64,000 bases of DNA from Prevotella sp. Rep29 (GCF_019551475.1 NZ_CP047159.1:2418001-2482000); one strand, 5' to 3'. Counted from the stretch's first letter, positions 7,226 to 16,983 are shown. Notes: a model not told the origin generated them from the letters alone. Numbers and translations: made by a program.

Positions 7226-10200
7226 TTACTTAAACAGCACTTTCTGTCCGTTCATGATATAGATTCCGCGTCCTGGGTTGGTTACCTTACGTCCTTGCAG
7301 GTCGTAGATTTCTATTTTGCCATCAGGCAATGGACGGTTGATGTCTTCGATACCTGTCGGCTCGTCAATCACTTCGATGAAGGTGTCACTGCCACCGATG
7401 AAAGGTTTAGCATAAGCTTTGCCATCTTTCTCTCTAATCATTTGGATGTACGAATACAAACCTCTTGGCAATCCTCCTGTCTTAGGTATCCTTGTCGTTG
7501 TGTAGTACATCTTACCAGCAGCGTGGTAGTATGAGTTAGCTGGAATAAATCCACCTGGTTCATAAACTGCGGTTTCTTTCATCGTGTATGTCTCGTTTGT
7601 TTCGTCGCCTTGAATAACGAAGTTAGCCTCGTATCCAGTAATCTCAGTCCATACATCACCATTGTCGTTATTCGTTTGACCTGGTGCAACTTTCGGGAAA
7701 CTTTCGCCAGAATTAATGGTTACGTCCGTGGCAATCCATATCGGACCCTCAAGACTACGTTCAACTTCAGCGTTACGCACATCATTCTTCAGATACCAAC
7801 CAGCTACGCCATTTGCACTGGTAGAGTAAGCCTTAGTAAAGACAGGACGGTTATATTTAAAGTCAGAACCGGCTTCTATATCGGGATCTTTTGAAGGTCT
7901 TACGATATAAGGAATACCTGCTTGCATAACGATATCGTCTTCACCTTTACCCTCCAACTGATTCTTATAGTGGATGACGCGTCCCTCAAATTTATCAAGT
8001 TTAGATACGTTCGCATTCTCTCCGAACATCTCTTTCACGTGTTTGAGTGTCAGCGATACAGGCAGTACGATAGAGCTCCAGCCTTTTGGCATTGTGCGAC
8101 GGAGAACCACTTTTTTCACCGTTGTGACATTCGTTCCATGTGCAATATCTGTCGGGTCGAAGAGGTCAATCCATTGCGTGTTGTTCTTCATGTCGGTTTT
8201 TTCGGAATACGTACCCTTTGGTGTACCAGAGTTACCATCTATTTCTTCGAAAGGACCGACTTTTTTCGTTCCCTCAAGCTCGTCGATGACGAACTCATCG
8301 GGTTCTACCTTACCCATATAGAGCAGTTCGAAGTCGTCGAAGCATACCCACTCGTTATCAAAACTTCCATCGACTTTGCTGTGATCCACACCGATTACCA
8401 ATTCACCGTCTGGACCAACATATACTGGCAGACCGATACGGTAGTTGCTGGCGTTTTTATGGGTATCGTCAGTAGACGTTTGGTCTGACTCGCTCATGGC
8501 ATCCACCGCGTTGAAGAAACGTCCTGCACCTGTCACCGTCTTGGGAACAACCCAGTTATAGGCTGCATCTGCACCAGTATCAAAGAAAGTTCCCTTATAT
8601 CTTGCAAAAAGATTTTCATCTTTTACAAGGTACATCTGTGCATTAACTGTTTCTATCGCTGCATCAGTCATCGCTCTTCCGTCAGCATATTTATGATGAT
8701 AATTCCATAGTCCGAGCTGTGTATATAGGAAGGTGGAGTCACTGATACAGTTGACGAAGTTGTATTTAGAGATTTTTCCGAGTTGGTTATGTCTGATAGC
8801 ACCTTCATAGATAGACGGCAACATACGGCGTACCTCTTGTGCAGGTAAGTCAATCTCTACATTCTGATCATTCAAACCTTTCTTTCCTTTAGGATAGCTC
8901 CATGCGAAGAGGTAGCTGTCGTGGCTACGACGCCACATCCATTCTTCACCAATTTTTACGCGTGCTTCGTTAAACCAATCGTTAGGAGCTTTGGTGTTTG
9001 TGTTGTTCTCGCCCATCTTGTCACCATTGCTTGCACTCAAATCGTTCCAATCGGCAATGGTGTATTGCGTCATATCGTGCGGTGCATAGAATCCACGTAC
9101 ATAAACCACATAGAGACCTTCGCGCAGACCTGTGATTTTCTGCTGAATGTTGGCAGAACCCTTGAAGATGGAACCACAATAGTTTGCCTCTTGTCCTTCC
9201 GTCATCATAAATTCTTGAGCATTCACGTCAGTACCTTCATGTCCTGTACGCCAGAAGTGTCCTGTACCCACTTTGTGGTGCTCTTGCTTGTTGTCCCAGT
9301 GGCCACTATAATCTATATTGTATGGGTGTACATGGTGGTGGCCTGAAGGATGCGTTTCAGTATCGCGGTCGAACCATTGCCATCCGAATTCGGTATCTTC
9401 ATTAGGATGAGTGTAATGTCCTTCAGCGTCAGGACCTGAGCAAACCTCCTTTGCCCAGTTATAATTAAATGAGGTATAGAACTTCGGATTCACGATTTTT
9501 GAAGACATGTCCGCTGGTTGTGTTTCAGATGCCACCAAACGGAAACGGTCACGTTCTTTTTTGGTTACCAATTTCCAACGGTTGTTCTTGTCTTTAGCTG
9601 CTTCTGTCAGTCCATCATCCAAACTTATGAAATACTTGCCTTGGTCGTAGTTTTTCTTCTCGTCGCCGAGTGATTCGTTCCATTCGTCATTACTATAGAG
9701 TGGCACAACATTGGAATCACCAGCACCAGTGCGTTCAAGAACTACGTTGAAGTTAGTGAAATAAAGTCCTTTCCATGTTTCACTAGCTGTCGCCTCTGGA
9801 TCCACTTGAATCGTGAAAGTCATTGTACGGCTATTGAAGTCATCTTTTTTTATCTCGGTTAAATTAGTACCATTACCAGAACCAATCGTCTTTGTTACGT
9901 CGCCTGCTTTCACAATAAACTTCCTACCAGAAGTCCATGTCAATCCTTCTAAGGCATAACTTTTGATGACATAACCTTCGGGAGCGGAAACGGTGATGGT
10001 ATGGACATTTCCATCGGCGGGGTAGAAACCTAACGCATTGAGATAGTTGTCATTGCCATCAGCATTACTTACTCCCATGAATTCGCCATCAGCCGTCACT
10101 GTAACAGGCACCGTTGTTTCGTTGCTGAGCGCCAAGTTGGCTGTGAAAGTGCTTGCAGCCGTATTGCTTGGAGAAAAAGAACCAAGAGTGGTAATGTCAG

Positions 10201-11032
10201 TTCCTTTTTGGGCAATTGCCACGGTAGGTTTGTCAGCACCATACATCTGTCCTGCAAACTTCACGAAACGTACCGCATTATAGTCAGCACTTACCTTACC
10301 AGCATTGGTAAGCAACAGGTAAGAGTCGCGGTTGTAATATTCCGATTTGATTAAATCGCCATTACTATTCAGATCTCTATTTGTCTGTCTGTGTGTATAG
10401 ATGATATATTCCACTTCGCCTTTTTCACCTTCCACCTCATGGAACTCAAAGAAGAATCCACCAGGATGGCCACCGTCATTGACACCATCATGATATTCAT
10501 CTTTATAACGCAATGCGAGGAATTTATTGTATTCAAAGTGACCAAACAGACCGTCGTTCACATTCATACGTCCAATAACCCTGTCTTCACGCACACCTAC
10601 TGGCTGAAACCAATAGCCTGTTTGCGTGAAAGTAGGACGGATAGGACGTGAAGTCTCCTTATATAAGATATATGGCAGTCCCACTTGGTTGACCATACCG
10701 GTTTCTCCCCAGTAGTCACCAATCTGCAGATATTCGCCAGTGGCTACGTTACAAAGATAGAGAGTGTCACTTTCCACCTCAGAAACACGATGTCCCTTCC
10801 AGTGGAATCCGAGACGAGCACGACTGTTGCTTCTAAAACCGTCAATCAAGTCAGAGCCCTTGAAATAGTCGTACTTTTTATCTCCAAAGACAATTACCTC
10901 CCATTCATCTCCCCTTGGGCTTGTTTCCTTCTGAGCGTAATCACTTCCGCCCTTGCCTTGTGCGAAGGCGCTGGAAACAGCAAGCAACAACATTGCTGAG
11001 AGCACGATAAATTTTGTAAATGCTTTTTTCAT
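7226..11032 (-). CDS. Large secreted protein with Prevotella-type C-terminal sorting tail
   Basis: The 1268-residue product begins with a clear signal peptide (MKKAFTKFIVLSAMLLLAVS then SAFAQ). No catalytic domain is recognised. The long middle is rich in Asp, Gly, Thr and aromatic residues, as in beta-rich extracellular proteins. The last 40 residues contain GKIEIYDLQGRKV and GIYIMNGQKVLFK, the tail seen on many Prevotella secreted proteins and similar to type IX secretion sorting domains. It is therefore probably exported and attached to the surface. It is preceded by a 74-residue gene (41-nt gap) under the same promoter region and followed by a strong terminator. The gene pair sits between inverted repeats. 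Function is unknown; adhesin or matrix protein are only guesses. Confidence 0.85.
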   Translation of the reverse strand: MKKAFTKFIVLSAMLLLAVSSAFAQGKGGSDYAQKETSPRGDEWEVIVFGDKKYDYFKGSDLIDGFRSNSRARLGFHWKGHRVSEVESDTLYLCNVATGEYLQIGDYWGETGMVNQVGLPYILYKETSRPIRPTFTQTGYWFQPVGVREDRVIGRMNVNDGLFGHFEYNKFLALRYKDEYHDGVNDGGHPGGFFFEFHEVEGEKGEVEYIIYTHRQTNRDLNSNGDLIKSEYYNRDSYLLLTNAGKVSADYNAVRFVKFAGQMYGADKPTVAIAQKGTDITTLGSFSPSNTAASTFTANLALSNETTVPVTVTADGEFMGVSNADGNDNYLNALGFYPADGNVHTITVSAPEGYVIKSYALEGLTWTSGRKFIVKAGDVTKTIGSGNGTNLTEIKKDDFNSRTMTFTIQVDPEATASETWKGLYFTNFNVVLERTGAGDSNVVPLYSNDEWNESLGDEKKNYDQGKYFISLDDGLTEAAKDKNNRWKLVTKKERDRFRLVASETQPADMSSKIVNPKFYTSFNYNWAKEVCSGPDAEGHYTHPNEDTEFGWQWFDRDTETHPSGHHHVHPYNIDYSGHWDNKQEHHKVGTGHFWRTGHEGTDVNAQEFMMTEGQEANYCGSIFKGSANIQQKITGLREGLYVVYVRGFYAPHDMTQYTIADWNDLSASNGDKMGENNTNTKAPNDWFNEARVKIGEEWMWRRSHDSYLFAWSYPKGKKGLNDQNVEIDLPAQEVRRMLPSIYEGAIRHNQLGKISKYNFVNCISDSTFLYTQLGLWNYHHKYADGRAMTDAAIETVNAQMYLVKDENLFARYKGTFFDTGADAAYNWVVPKTVTGAGRFFNAVDAMSESDQTSTDDTHKNASNYRIGLPVYVGPDGELVIGVDHSKVDGSFDNEWVCFDDFELLYMGKVEPDEFVIDELEGTKKVGPFEEIDGNSGTPKGTYSEKTDMKNNTQWIDLFDPTDIAHGTNVTTVKKVVLRRTMPKGWSSIVLPVSLTLKHVKEMFGENANVSKLDKFEGRVIHYKNQLEGKGEDDIVMQAGIPYIVRPSKDPDIEAGSDFKYNRPVFTKAYSTSANGVAGWYLKNDVRNAEVERSLEGPIWIATDVTINSGESFPKVAPGQTNNDNGDVWTEITGYEANFVIQGDETNETYTMKETAVYEPGGFIPANSYYHAAGKMYYTTTRIPKTGGLPRGLYSYIQMIREKDGKAYAKPFIGGSDTFIEVIDEPTGIEDINRPLPDGKIEIYDLQGRKVTNPGRGIYIMNGQKVLFK

Positions 11033-11073
11033 TTTTTCTTTTTTTGCTTTTTACTTTTTTTACTTACTCTTAC

Positions 11074-11298
11074 TTAGAAACTACCCCAATTGCCTACGCC
11101 GCCATTGTCGTCGTCGTCGAATGACCACTCTTTTCCCGGCATTGGAGGTTCGGGATCATCGGGATTAACGGGAGTGATGGGTTCTTCTCCGTCTCCACCA
11201 TCGTGATTAACGCCAGAAACGACGAGACCACCAAGCAGTTGCTCAATTTTCATCTGTACTACAACTGATGAAGGAGAAACATAAATTCTTTTTTTCAT
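11074..11298 (-). CDS. Small Bacteroidota protein, Gly/Asp-rich tail
   Basis: The 74-residue product has a conserved-looking head (MKKRIYVSPSSVVVQMKIEQ then LLGG) followed by a low-complexity tail rich in Gly, Pro and Asp, with a run of four Asp near the end. Heads of the form MKK.Y..P....V.....Q.L..G are familiar from many short Prevotella and Bacteroides proteins of unknown function that often lie beside large secreted proteins. There is no classical signal peptide or membrane helix. The layout of a conserved leader, a Gly-Gly and a variable polar tail resembles secreted or processed peptides, but no maturation enzyme is next to it. It is the first gene of the two-gene unit with the 1268-residue protein. 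Confidence 0.65.
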   Translation of the reverse strand: MKKRIYVSPSSVVVQMKIEQLLGGLVVSGVNHDGGDGEEPITPVNPDDPEPPMPGKEWSFDDDDNGGVGNWGSF

Positions 11299-11560
11299 CT
11301 TCTTATTACGATTATTGTTATTTAATTATTAATTATTACTTCTCATTATTTATAATATATAGACTTCCTCATGCTCAACGCGCCTTAATAGGTTTGTTTG
11401 TAGCATCTGTTCTGAATGAAATCTTTTTTTGACAATCATCCAGAAATCTCTAAATGAACAGTCTTTTAACATTTCTTTACTTTACTAAAGTGTTGATTCT
11501 TAATCTTTTAAGAACTGTTGCCAGTCATTTTTAGAACGCGGAAGTCCGTTTTTTCGGCTG

Positions 11561-11568
11561 CAAAGGTA
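11561..11568 (-). promoter_or_regulatory. Candidate -7 box for the 74-aa / 1268-aa gene unit
   Basis: The minus strand reads TACCTTTG here, a perfect TAnnTTTG box. A good TTTG -33 box is not seen at the right spacing. It would give a leader of about 260 nt before the small gene. Confidence 0.45.
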
Positions 11569-11766
11569 TAACAAATAAATGAAACAACTCTTTTATAAGT
11601 GTTAATAATATATAAATATTTCATTTTTGTAGTATTTTGAGCGTTTTTCTTGTGAAAATGCGACTTTTAACAGGATTGACGAAGAAAAGTAAAATATTTT
11701 TTTAATTGGAGAAAAAGGGGGGATTTTTTTAAATTAAAAATTAAAAATTAAGAATTAAGAATTAAG

Positions 11767-11830
11767 AAACAACGTTCGCTGAAAGCAATTATGATTACTG
11801 TTTTTTAATTGAGAAATACTCCCTCGTTCG
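11767..11830. repeat. Inverse copy of the dispersed repeat flanking the secreted gene pair
   Basis: Bases 11767-11790 are the exact reverse complement of 6828-6851 (24 bp). The similarity resumes at 11819-11828, where the inverse of ACGAGGGAG (6809-6817) is found. The two copies therefore bracket 6808-11830 in opposite orientation. Confidence 0.75.
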
Positions 11831-11835
11831 TTCGG

Positions 11836-11881
11836 ACGTTATGACGGTATTACGTTATAACGGTATGACGATATGACGATG
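11836..11881. repeat. Short-period TAACG/CGTTA array, copy 2
   Basis: Pentamers of the type ACGTTAT, TTACG and TATGACG repeat every 8-10 bases over 46 bp. It lies right beside the inverse repeat copy, just as copy 1 lies beside the direct copy near 7083. Confidence 0.6.
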
Positions 11882-11943
11882 CATTAACTTTGACTATCGT
11901 CGAAGTTACTCACGCTCGACAATAAAAACAAAGTTTTTATATT

Positions 11944-12004
11944 ATCTTCAACTTGTCTGACTTTAACAAAAAAGGAATTTTGTCAAGTCAGACAAGCCGA
12001 AGAT
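11944..12004. promoter_or_regulatory. Long hairpin upstream of the purL promoter
   Basis: TTGTCTGACTT (11953-11963) is exactly inverse to AAGTCAGACAA (11985-11995). The outer arms ATCTTC (11944-11949) and GAAGAT (11999-12004) also pair, and an inner ACAAAA/TTTTGT stem is possible. The structure ends about 20 bp before the -33 box of purL. It could be an operator, an old terminator or a small mobile repeat. Confidence 0.55.
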
Positions 12005-12024
12005 ATTAAAATAAATAAATTTAT

Positions 12025-12055
12025 TTTGTATTGTCCTCGCTTAATCGTAACTTTG
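12025..12055 (+). promoter_or_regulatory. Promoter of purL
   Basis: TTTG (12025-12028), 19 nt, then TAACTTTG (12048-12055) match the Bacteroidota promoter. The start codon at 12084 follows after 28 nt. Confidence 0.75.
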
Positions 12056-12083
12056 TGCTCAAATTTGAAAAAAGTAAAAAAAG

Positions 12084-15000
12084 ATGATATTCTTCTTCCG
12101 AACATCAGGTAATAGTGTGATAGCGACAGCGGTGGATCATCAGTTAGACCATGAGGAGGTTTCTAAACTCTGCTGGCTCTATGGAAATGCAGCGCCCATC
12201 GAAAGCGACCATATAGAGGGTTGGTTCGTCGGTCCGCGACGCGAGATGGTTACACCATGGAGTACGAACGCTGTGGAGATTACTCAAAATATGAATATGA
12301 AGGGCATATCCCGCATCGAGGAATATTTCCCAGTGGATAACGAACACGTGGCACACGACGAGATGTTGCAACGGATGTACAACGGACTGGGACAAGAAAT
12401 CTTTACGGTGAATCATGAACCAGAACCTATCCGCTATATCGAGCAGATTGAAACCTATAACGAACAGGAAGGACTCGCCCTCTCGCCAGAGGAAATAGAA
12501 TATCTGCATACTGTCGAACAACAACTGGGCAGGTCGCTGACCGATTCGGAGGTGTTCGGCTTTGCACAAATCAATTCGGAACATTGCCGACACAAAATAT
12601 TCGGCGGAACGTTTATCATCGACGGAAAAGAAATGGAGTCGTCGCTCTTTGCCATGATTAAAAAGACGACGAAAGAACATCCGAACAAGATTCTGTCTGC
12701 CTATAAAGATAATGTGGCTTTTGCACAGGGACCAACGGTGGAGCAGTTCGCACCCGCCAACCAAACAACGAGCGACTATTTCGTCGTGAAAGACGTGGAG
12801 AGCGTCATCTCCCTGAAAGCCGAAACGCATAACTTCCCAACAACAGTGGAGCCGTTTAACGGCGCATCGACAGGTACGGGTGGAGAGATTCGCGACCGTA
12901 TGGGTGGCGGAACAGGCTCGTGGCCCATCGCGGGAACGGCGGTATATATGACTGCCTATCCCCGTCTGACGGAAGAAAGAAAATGGGAACAGATTCTCCC
13001 CGTGCGCGAATGGCTGTACCAATCGCCCGAACAAATCCTTATCAAAGCATCGAACGGCGCCAGCGACTTCGGCAATAAGTTCGGACAACCGCTCATCTGC
13101 GGTTCGGTGCTGACCTACGAAGGGGAGAATGAGGGAACGAAATATGCCTACGACAAGGTGATTATGCTTGCTGGTGGCGTGGGCTACGGTACGAAGCGCG
13201 ACTGCCTGAAGAAAGCACCGCAGCCAGGAAACAAAGTGGTGGTGGTCGGTGGCGACAACTATCGGATAGGATTAGGAGGAGGTAGCGTGTCGTCGGTTGA
13301 TACGGGACGCTATTCCAACGGTATAGAACTCAATGCCGTACAACGGGCGAACCCAGAAATGCAGAAACGTGCCTATAACTTGGTGCGCGCATTGTGTGAA
13401 GGTGATGTGAATCCCGTTGTCAGCATTCACGACCACGGTTCGGCAGGACATCTTAACTGCTTGTCGGAACTGGTGGAAGAATGTGGCGGTAAAATAGATA
13501 TGACCAAACTGCCCATCGGCGACCAGACGCTCAGCGCGAAAGAGATTATCGCCAATGAGAGTCAGGAGCGTATGGGCTTGCTCATCGACGAAAAGCATAT
13601 TGAGGAGGTGCGGAAGATTGCTGAACGTGAACGTGCGCCGATGTATGTGGTGGGTGAGACGACGGGCGATGCCCATTTCTCGTTCGTGCAAGGCGATGGT
13701 GTGAAACCGTTCGACTTGGATGTGGCGCAGATGTTTGGACACTCGCCCAAGACGGTGATGCGAGATACGACCGTTACGCACCATTATGAGGACGTCGCTT
13801 ACGAACAGGAGAAGTTGAACGACTATCTCACGAACGTGCTCCAATTGGAGGCAGTGGCTTGTAAGGACTGGCTGACGAACAAAGTGGACCGCTCGGTGAC
13901 GGGAAAGATTGCCCGCCAGCAATGTCAGGGAGAGATACAGTTGCCGTTGAGCGATTGTGGCGTGGTGGCGTTGGACTATCGCGGTCGCAAAGGTATCGCT
14001 ACTGCTTTGGGACATGCCCCACAGGCTGGTCTGGCATCGCCAGAGGCAGGTAGTGTGCTTGCCGTCGCCGAGGCACTGACCAACTTGGTGTGGGCACCAT
14101 TAGAAGATGGATTGAACAGTGTCTCGCTCAGCGCCAACTGGATGTGGCCCTGCCGCTCACAGGCAGGTGAAGATGCCCGCTTGTATAACGCCGTCAAAGC
14201 GCTGTCGGACTTCTGCTGCGCCATCGGTGTGAATGTGCCGACGGGAAAAGACTCCCTCTCGCTGAGTCAACAATATCCCAACGGTGAGAAGATTATCTCT
14301 CCGGGAACGGTCATCGTCAGTGCCGGCGGCGAAGTGGCTGACGTGAGGAAAGTCGTATCGCCCGTGGCAGTCAACGACAAGAACTCTTCGTTCTACCACG
14401 TGGACTTCTCCTTCGACGAGCAACGACTCGGCGGAAGTGCTTTCGCACAGTCACTCGGACGGATTGGCGACGATGTGCCAACGGTGAAAGAACCAACCTA
14501 TTTCACCGACTGCTTCAATGCCATACAGGAACTTATCAACAAGGGATGGGTTATGGCTGGACACGACATCAGTGCCGGTGGTCTCGTCACTACCTTGCTG
14601 GAAATGTGCTTCGCCAACAAAGAGGGCGGTATGCACATCAACCTACACAACCTGAACAGCACCGACATGGTCAAGATGCTGTTTGCAGAAAATCCCGGCG
14701 TGATTATCCAGGTGGCAGACGCACACAAAGAGGAACTCAAAACGTATTTCGAAGAGGCGGGCATTGCGTTTGCAAAAATCGGATACCCGACACCGAAGGA
14801 GCGCACCCTGATTATCAAAAACGACAACGCCGAACACGTGTTCGACATCGACAAACTGCGCGACATCTGGTACAAGACGTCCTACCTGCTTGACCGCAAA
14901 CAGAGCTTCAACGGCTGTGCCGATGAGCGATTCAAGAACTATAAGCAACAACCGCTCGAAGCAAAATTCAACAAAGATTTCAAAGGAACTTTGGCACAAT

Positions 15001-15815
15001 ACGGACTGGATGCCGACCGCTGGAAGAAAGACGCAAACAAAACGGGCAACCGTCCATGCGCAGCCATCATCCGCGAGAAAGGAACCAACGGCGAGCGCGA
15101 AATGGCTTACTCACTCTATCTGGCAGGTTTCGACGTGAAGGACGTGATGATGACCGACCTGATTGCAGGACGCGAGACACTGGAAACGGTCAACATGATT
15201 GTCTTCTGTGGCGGCTTTTCCAACAGCGACGTGCTGGGCAGTGCCAAAGGATGGGCAGGAGCATTTCTCTACAACCCGAAAGCCAAAGAGGCGCTCGAAC
15301 GATTCTATGCGCGCCCCGACACCCTCTCGCTGGGCATCTGCAACGGATGTCAGCTGATGGTTGAACTCGGACTTCTGAACAAAAAGGAGGCAACAGACGG
15401 GGAAAAGGCACACATGATGCACAATGATTCCCGGAAATTCGAAAGCGCATTCGTCACACTCAACATCCCGCAGAACAACAGCGTCATGCTCGGATCGCTG
15501 AGCGGCAACAAACTGGGCATCTGGGTGGCGCACGGCGAAGGAAAGTTCTCGCTGCCGAAGGATGAGAACCATTACCATATCGTTGCGAAATACAACTATG
15601 CCGAATATCCCGCTAACCCGAACGGCAGCGACTACAACGTGGCGGGCATCTGCTCTGAAGACGGGCGCCATCTGGCTATGATGCCCCACCTGGAGCGTGC
15701 CATCTTCCCATGGCAGTGCGCATGGTATCCGGAAGTGCGTCGCACCGACGACATCACCCCGTGGATGGAAGCCTTCGTGAACGCAAGAAGATGGATTGAA
15801 AAGACAAAACAATAA
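12084..15815 (+). CDS. purL: Phosphoribosylformylglycinamidine synthase (single-chain PurL)
   Basis: This 1243-residue enzyme makes FGAM from FGAR, ATP and glutamine in purine biosynthesis. It is the large single-chain type found in Proteobacteria, eukaryotes and Bacteroidota, not the PurLQS type. The FGAM synthase part carries SEHCRHKIFGG, the ATP-binding KAETHNFPTTVEPFNGA, and a second GIATALGHAP half. The C-terminal glutaminase domain has LGICNGCQLMVELG with nucleophile Cys1086, and the late MMPHLERAIFPWQ supplies the His-Glu of the triad. The usual PHPER is PHLER here, which keeps the His and the Glu. Length and domains are complete. Its promoter is clear, and the two chromate transporter genes follow by 23 nt. 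Confidence 0.98.
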   Translation: MIFFFRTSGNSVIATAVDHQLDHEEVSKLCWLYGNAAPIESDHIEGWFVGPRREMVTPWSTNAVEITQNMNMKGISRIEEYFPVDNEHVAHDEMLQRMYNGLGQEIFTVNHEPEPIRYIEQIETYNEQEGLALSPEEIEYLHTVEQQLGRSLTDSEVFGFAQINSEHCRHKIFGGTFIIDGKEMESSLFAMIKKTTKEHPNKILSAYKDNVAFAQGPTVEQFAPANQTTSDYFVVKDVESVISLKAETHNFPTTVEPFNGASTGTGGEIRDRMGGGTGSWPIAGTAVYMTAYPRLTEERKWEQILPVREWLYQSPEQILIKASNGASDFGNKFGQPLICGSVLTYEGENEGTKYAYDKVIMLAGGVGYGTKRDCLKKAPQPGNKVVVVGGDNYRIGLGGGSVSSVDTGRYSNGIELNAVQRANPEMQKRAYNLVRALCEGDVNPVVSIHDHGSAGHLNCLSELVEECGGKIDMTKLPIGDQTLSAKEIIANESQERMGLLIDEKHIEEVRKIAERERAPMYVVGETTGDAHFSFVQGDGVKPFDLDVAQMFGHSPKTVMRDTTVTHHYEDVAYEQEKLNDYLTNVLQLEAVACKDWLTNKVDRSVTGKIARQQCQGEIQLPLSDCGVVALDYRGRKGIATALGHAPQAGLASPEAGSVLAVAEALTNLVWAPLEDGLNSVSLSANWMWPCRSQAGEDARLYNAVKALSDFCCAIGVNVPTGKDSLSLSQQYPNGEKIISPGTVIVSAGGEVADVRKVVSPVAVNDKNSSFYHVDFSFDEQRLGGSAFAQSLGRIGDDVPTVKEPTYFTDCFNAIQELINKGWVMAGHDISAGGLVTTLLEMCFANKEGGMHINLHNLNSTDMVKMLFAENPGVIIQVADAHKEELKTYFEEAGIAFAKIGYPTPKERTLIIKNDNAEHVFDIDKLRDIWYKTSYLLDRKQSFNGCADERFKNYKQQPLEAKFNKDFKGTLAQYGLDADRWKKDANKTGNRPCAAIIREKGTNGEREMAYSLYLAGFDVKDVMMTDLIAGRETLETVNMIVFCGGFSNSDVLGSAKGWAGAFLYNPKAKEALERFYARPDTLSLGICNGCQLMVELGLLNKKEATDGEKAHMMHNDSRKFESAFVTLNIPQNNSVMLGSLSGNKLGIWVAHGEGKFSLPKDENHYHIVAKYNYAEYPANPNGSDYNVAGICSEDGRHLAMMPHLERAIFPWQCAWYPEVRRTDDITPWMEAFVNARRWIEKTKQ

Positions 15816-15838
15816 AAAGAAAAAACAGGAGACTGGCG

Positions 15839-16387
15839 ATGAATCATTTCTATTGGACAGCATTTAAGACATTCTTCAGAATCGGCGCATTTACCATTGG
15901 CGGTGGATACGCCATGATTCCGATGATTGAGTCTGAGGTTGTGGACAAGCATAAATGGCTCAGCAAAGAAGAGTTTCTTGACCTTATCGCCGTAGCACAG
16001 AGCTGTCCCGGCGTGTTTGCCATCAACATGAGTATCTTCATCGGTTACAAACTGCGGAAGATAAAAGGCGCTATCGCTGCCAGCATAGGAACCGCCCTGC
16101 CCTCGTTTGTCATCATCCTGTTCATCGCCATGTTCTTTCATGAGTTTCAGGACAACGAGGTGGTTGCCTCCATATTCCGCGGCATACGTCCTGCCGTGGT
16201 GGCACTGATTGCCGTGCCCACGTTCAACTTGGCACGGTCGGCAAAAATCAACCTCGCCAACTGCTGGATTCCAATCGGCAGTGCATTGCTGATATGGCTG
16301 ATGAAGGTCAACCCCATCTATGTGATTCTGGCTGCCGGCGTAGGCGGCTATCTGTACGGACAATTCATTAAACCCACTGAGCCATGA
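15839..16387 (+). CDS. Chromate transporter family protein, half 1
   Basis: At 182 residues this is a short-chain CHR protein, one half of the two-domain ChrA transporter. The N-terminal motif FFRIGAFTIGGGYAMIPMIE and the following SCPGVFAINMS are family marks; four to five hydrophobic segments follow. Short-chain CHR proteins occur as adjacent pairs that work together in the inner membrane. The stop overlaps the start of the second half by 4 nt (ATGA). An AGGAG sits just before the start, unusual in this mostly SD-less region. Chromate export is the named activity of the family, but the natural substrate of Bacteroidota members is not established. Confidence 0.9.
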   Translation: MNHFYWTAFKTFFRIGAFTIGGGYAMIPMIESEVVDKHKWLSKEEFLDLIAVAQSCPGVFAINMSIFIGYKLRKIKGAIAASIGTALPSFVIILFIAMFFHEFQDNEVVASIFRGIRPAVVALIAVPTFNLARSAKINLANCWIPIGSALLIWLMKVNPIYVILAAGVGGYLYGQFIKPTEP

Positions 16388-16959
16388 TATTCCTGCAACT
16401 ATTCATCACGTTCTTTCAAATCGGACTGTTCGGGTTCGGTGGCGGATATGGCATGCTGTCGCTCATACAGGGAGAGGTGGTGACAAACCACGGATGGATA
16501 ACGATGGGCGAATTTACTGATATTGTGGCTATCTCGCAGATGACACCCGGTCCCATCGGCATCAACTCTGCCACTTACTGCGGCTATACAGCCGTTCAAA
16601 ATGCAGGAATGGGACACGGCATGGCAATACTGGGGAGCACCGTTGCCACCTTTGCACTTGTCTTGCCATCGCTCATCCTGATGATTCTTATCAGCCGGAT
16701 GTTCATGAAATATATGAATACACCTGTTGTGCAAAGCATCTTCACCGGACTTCGTCCTGCCGTTGTCGGACTGTTGCTCGCTGCGACGCTCCTCCTTTGC
16801 AATGCAGAGAACTTCTCCACACCATCCGACGACGCTTGGCAGTTCTGGATCAGCATCGGCATATTCGTTGCCACCTTCATCGGAACAAAAGTATATAAAA
16901 TCAGTCCTGTCAGGCTCATCGTCTTTGCAGCCTTCGCCGGACTTTTACTATTATATTAA
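16384..16959 (+). CDS. Chromate transporter family protein, half 2
   Basis: The 191-residue partner has the same N-terminal signature, FFQIGLFGFGGGYGMLSLIQ, with a MTPGPIGINSATYCG loop and several membrane helices. It starts inside the stop of half 1, so the two are translationally coupled and probably form one transporter with opposed halves. The secreted nuclease gene follows after 24 nt. Confidence 0.9.
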   Translation: MIFLQLFITFFQIGLFGFGGGYGMLSLIQGEVVTNHGWITMGEFTDIVAISQMTPGPIGINSATYCGYTAVQNAGMGHGMAILGSTVATFALVLPSLILMILISRMFMKYMNTPVVQSIFTGLRPAVVGLLLAATLLLCNAENFSTPSDDAWQFWISIGIFVATFIGTKVYKISPVRLIVFAAFAGLLLLY

Positions 16960-16983
16960 AGAACAAACATAAAGACAAGAGAT

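Larger units (their letters stand above)
11299..12047. other. AT-rich intergenic region with promoters, repeats and hairpin
   Basis: No gene is supported in this stretch of about 750 bp between divergent units. It holds the minus-strand promoter box near 11561, the inverse copy of the dispersed repeat (11767-11830), a TAACG-type array (11836-11881), and a long hairpin (11944-12004) just upstream of the purL promoter. Confidence 0.7.

Noticed and set aside
12144..13088. Long minus-strand frames opposite purL (also 13272-14015 and 15111-15863)
   Set aside because: They are shadows of the long purL frame; purL is complete and its motifs are on the plus strand.
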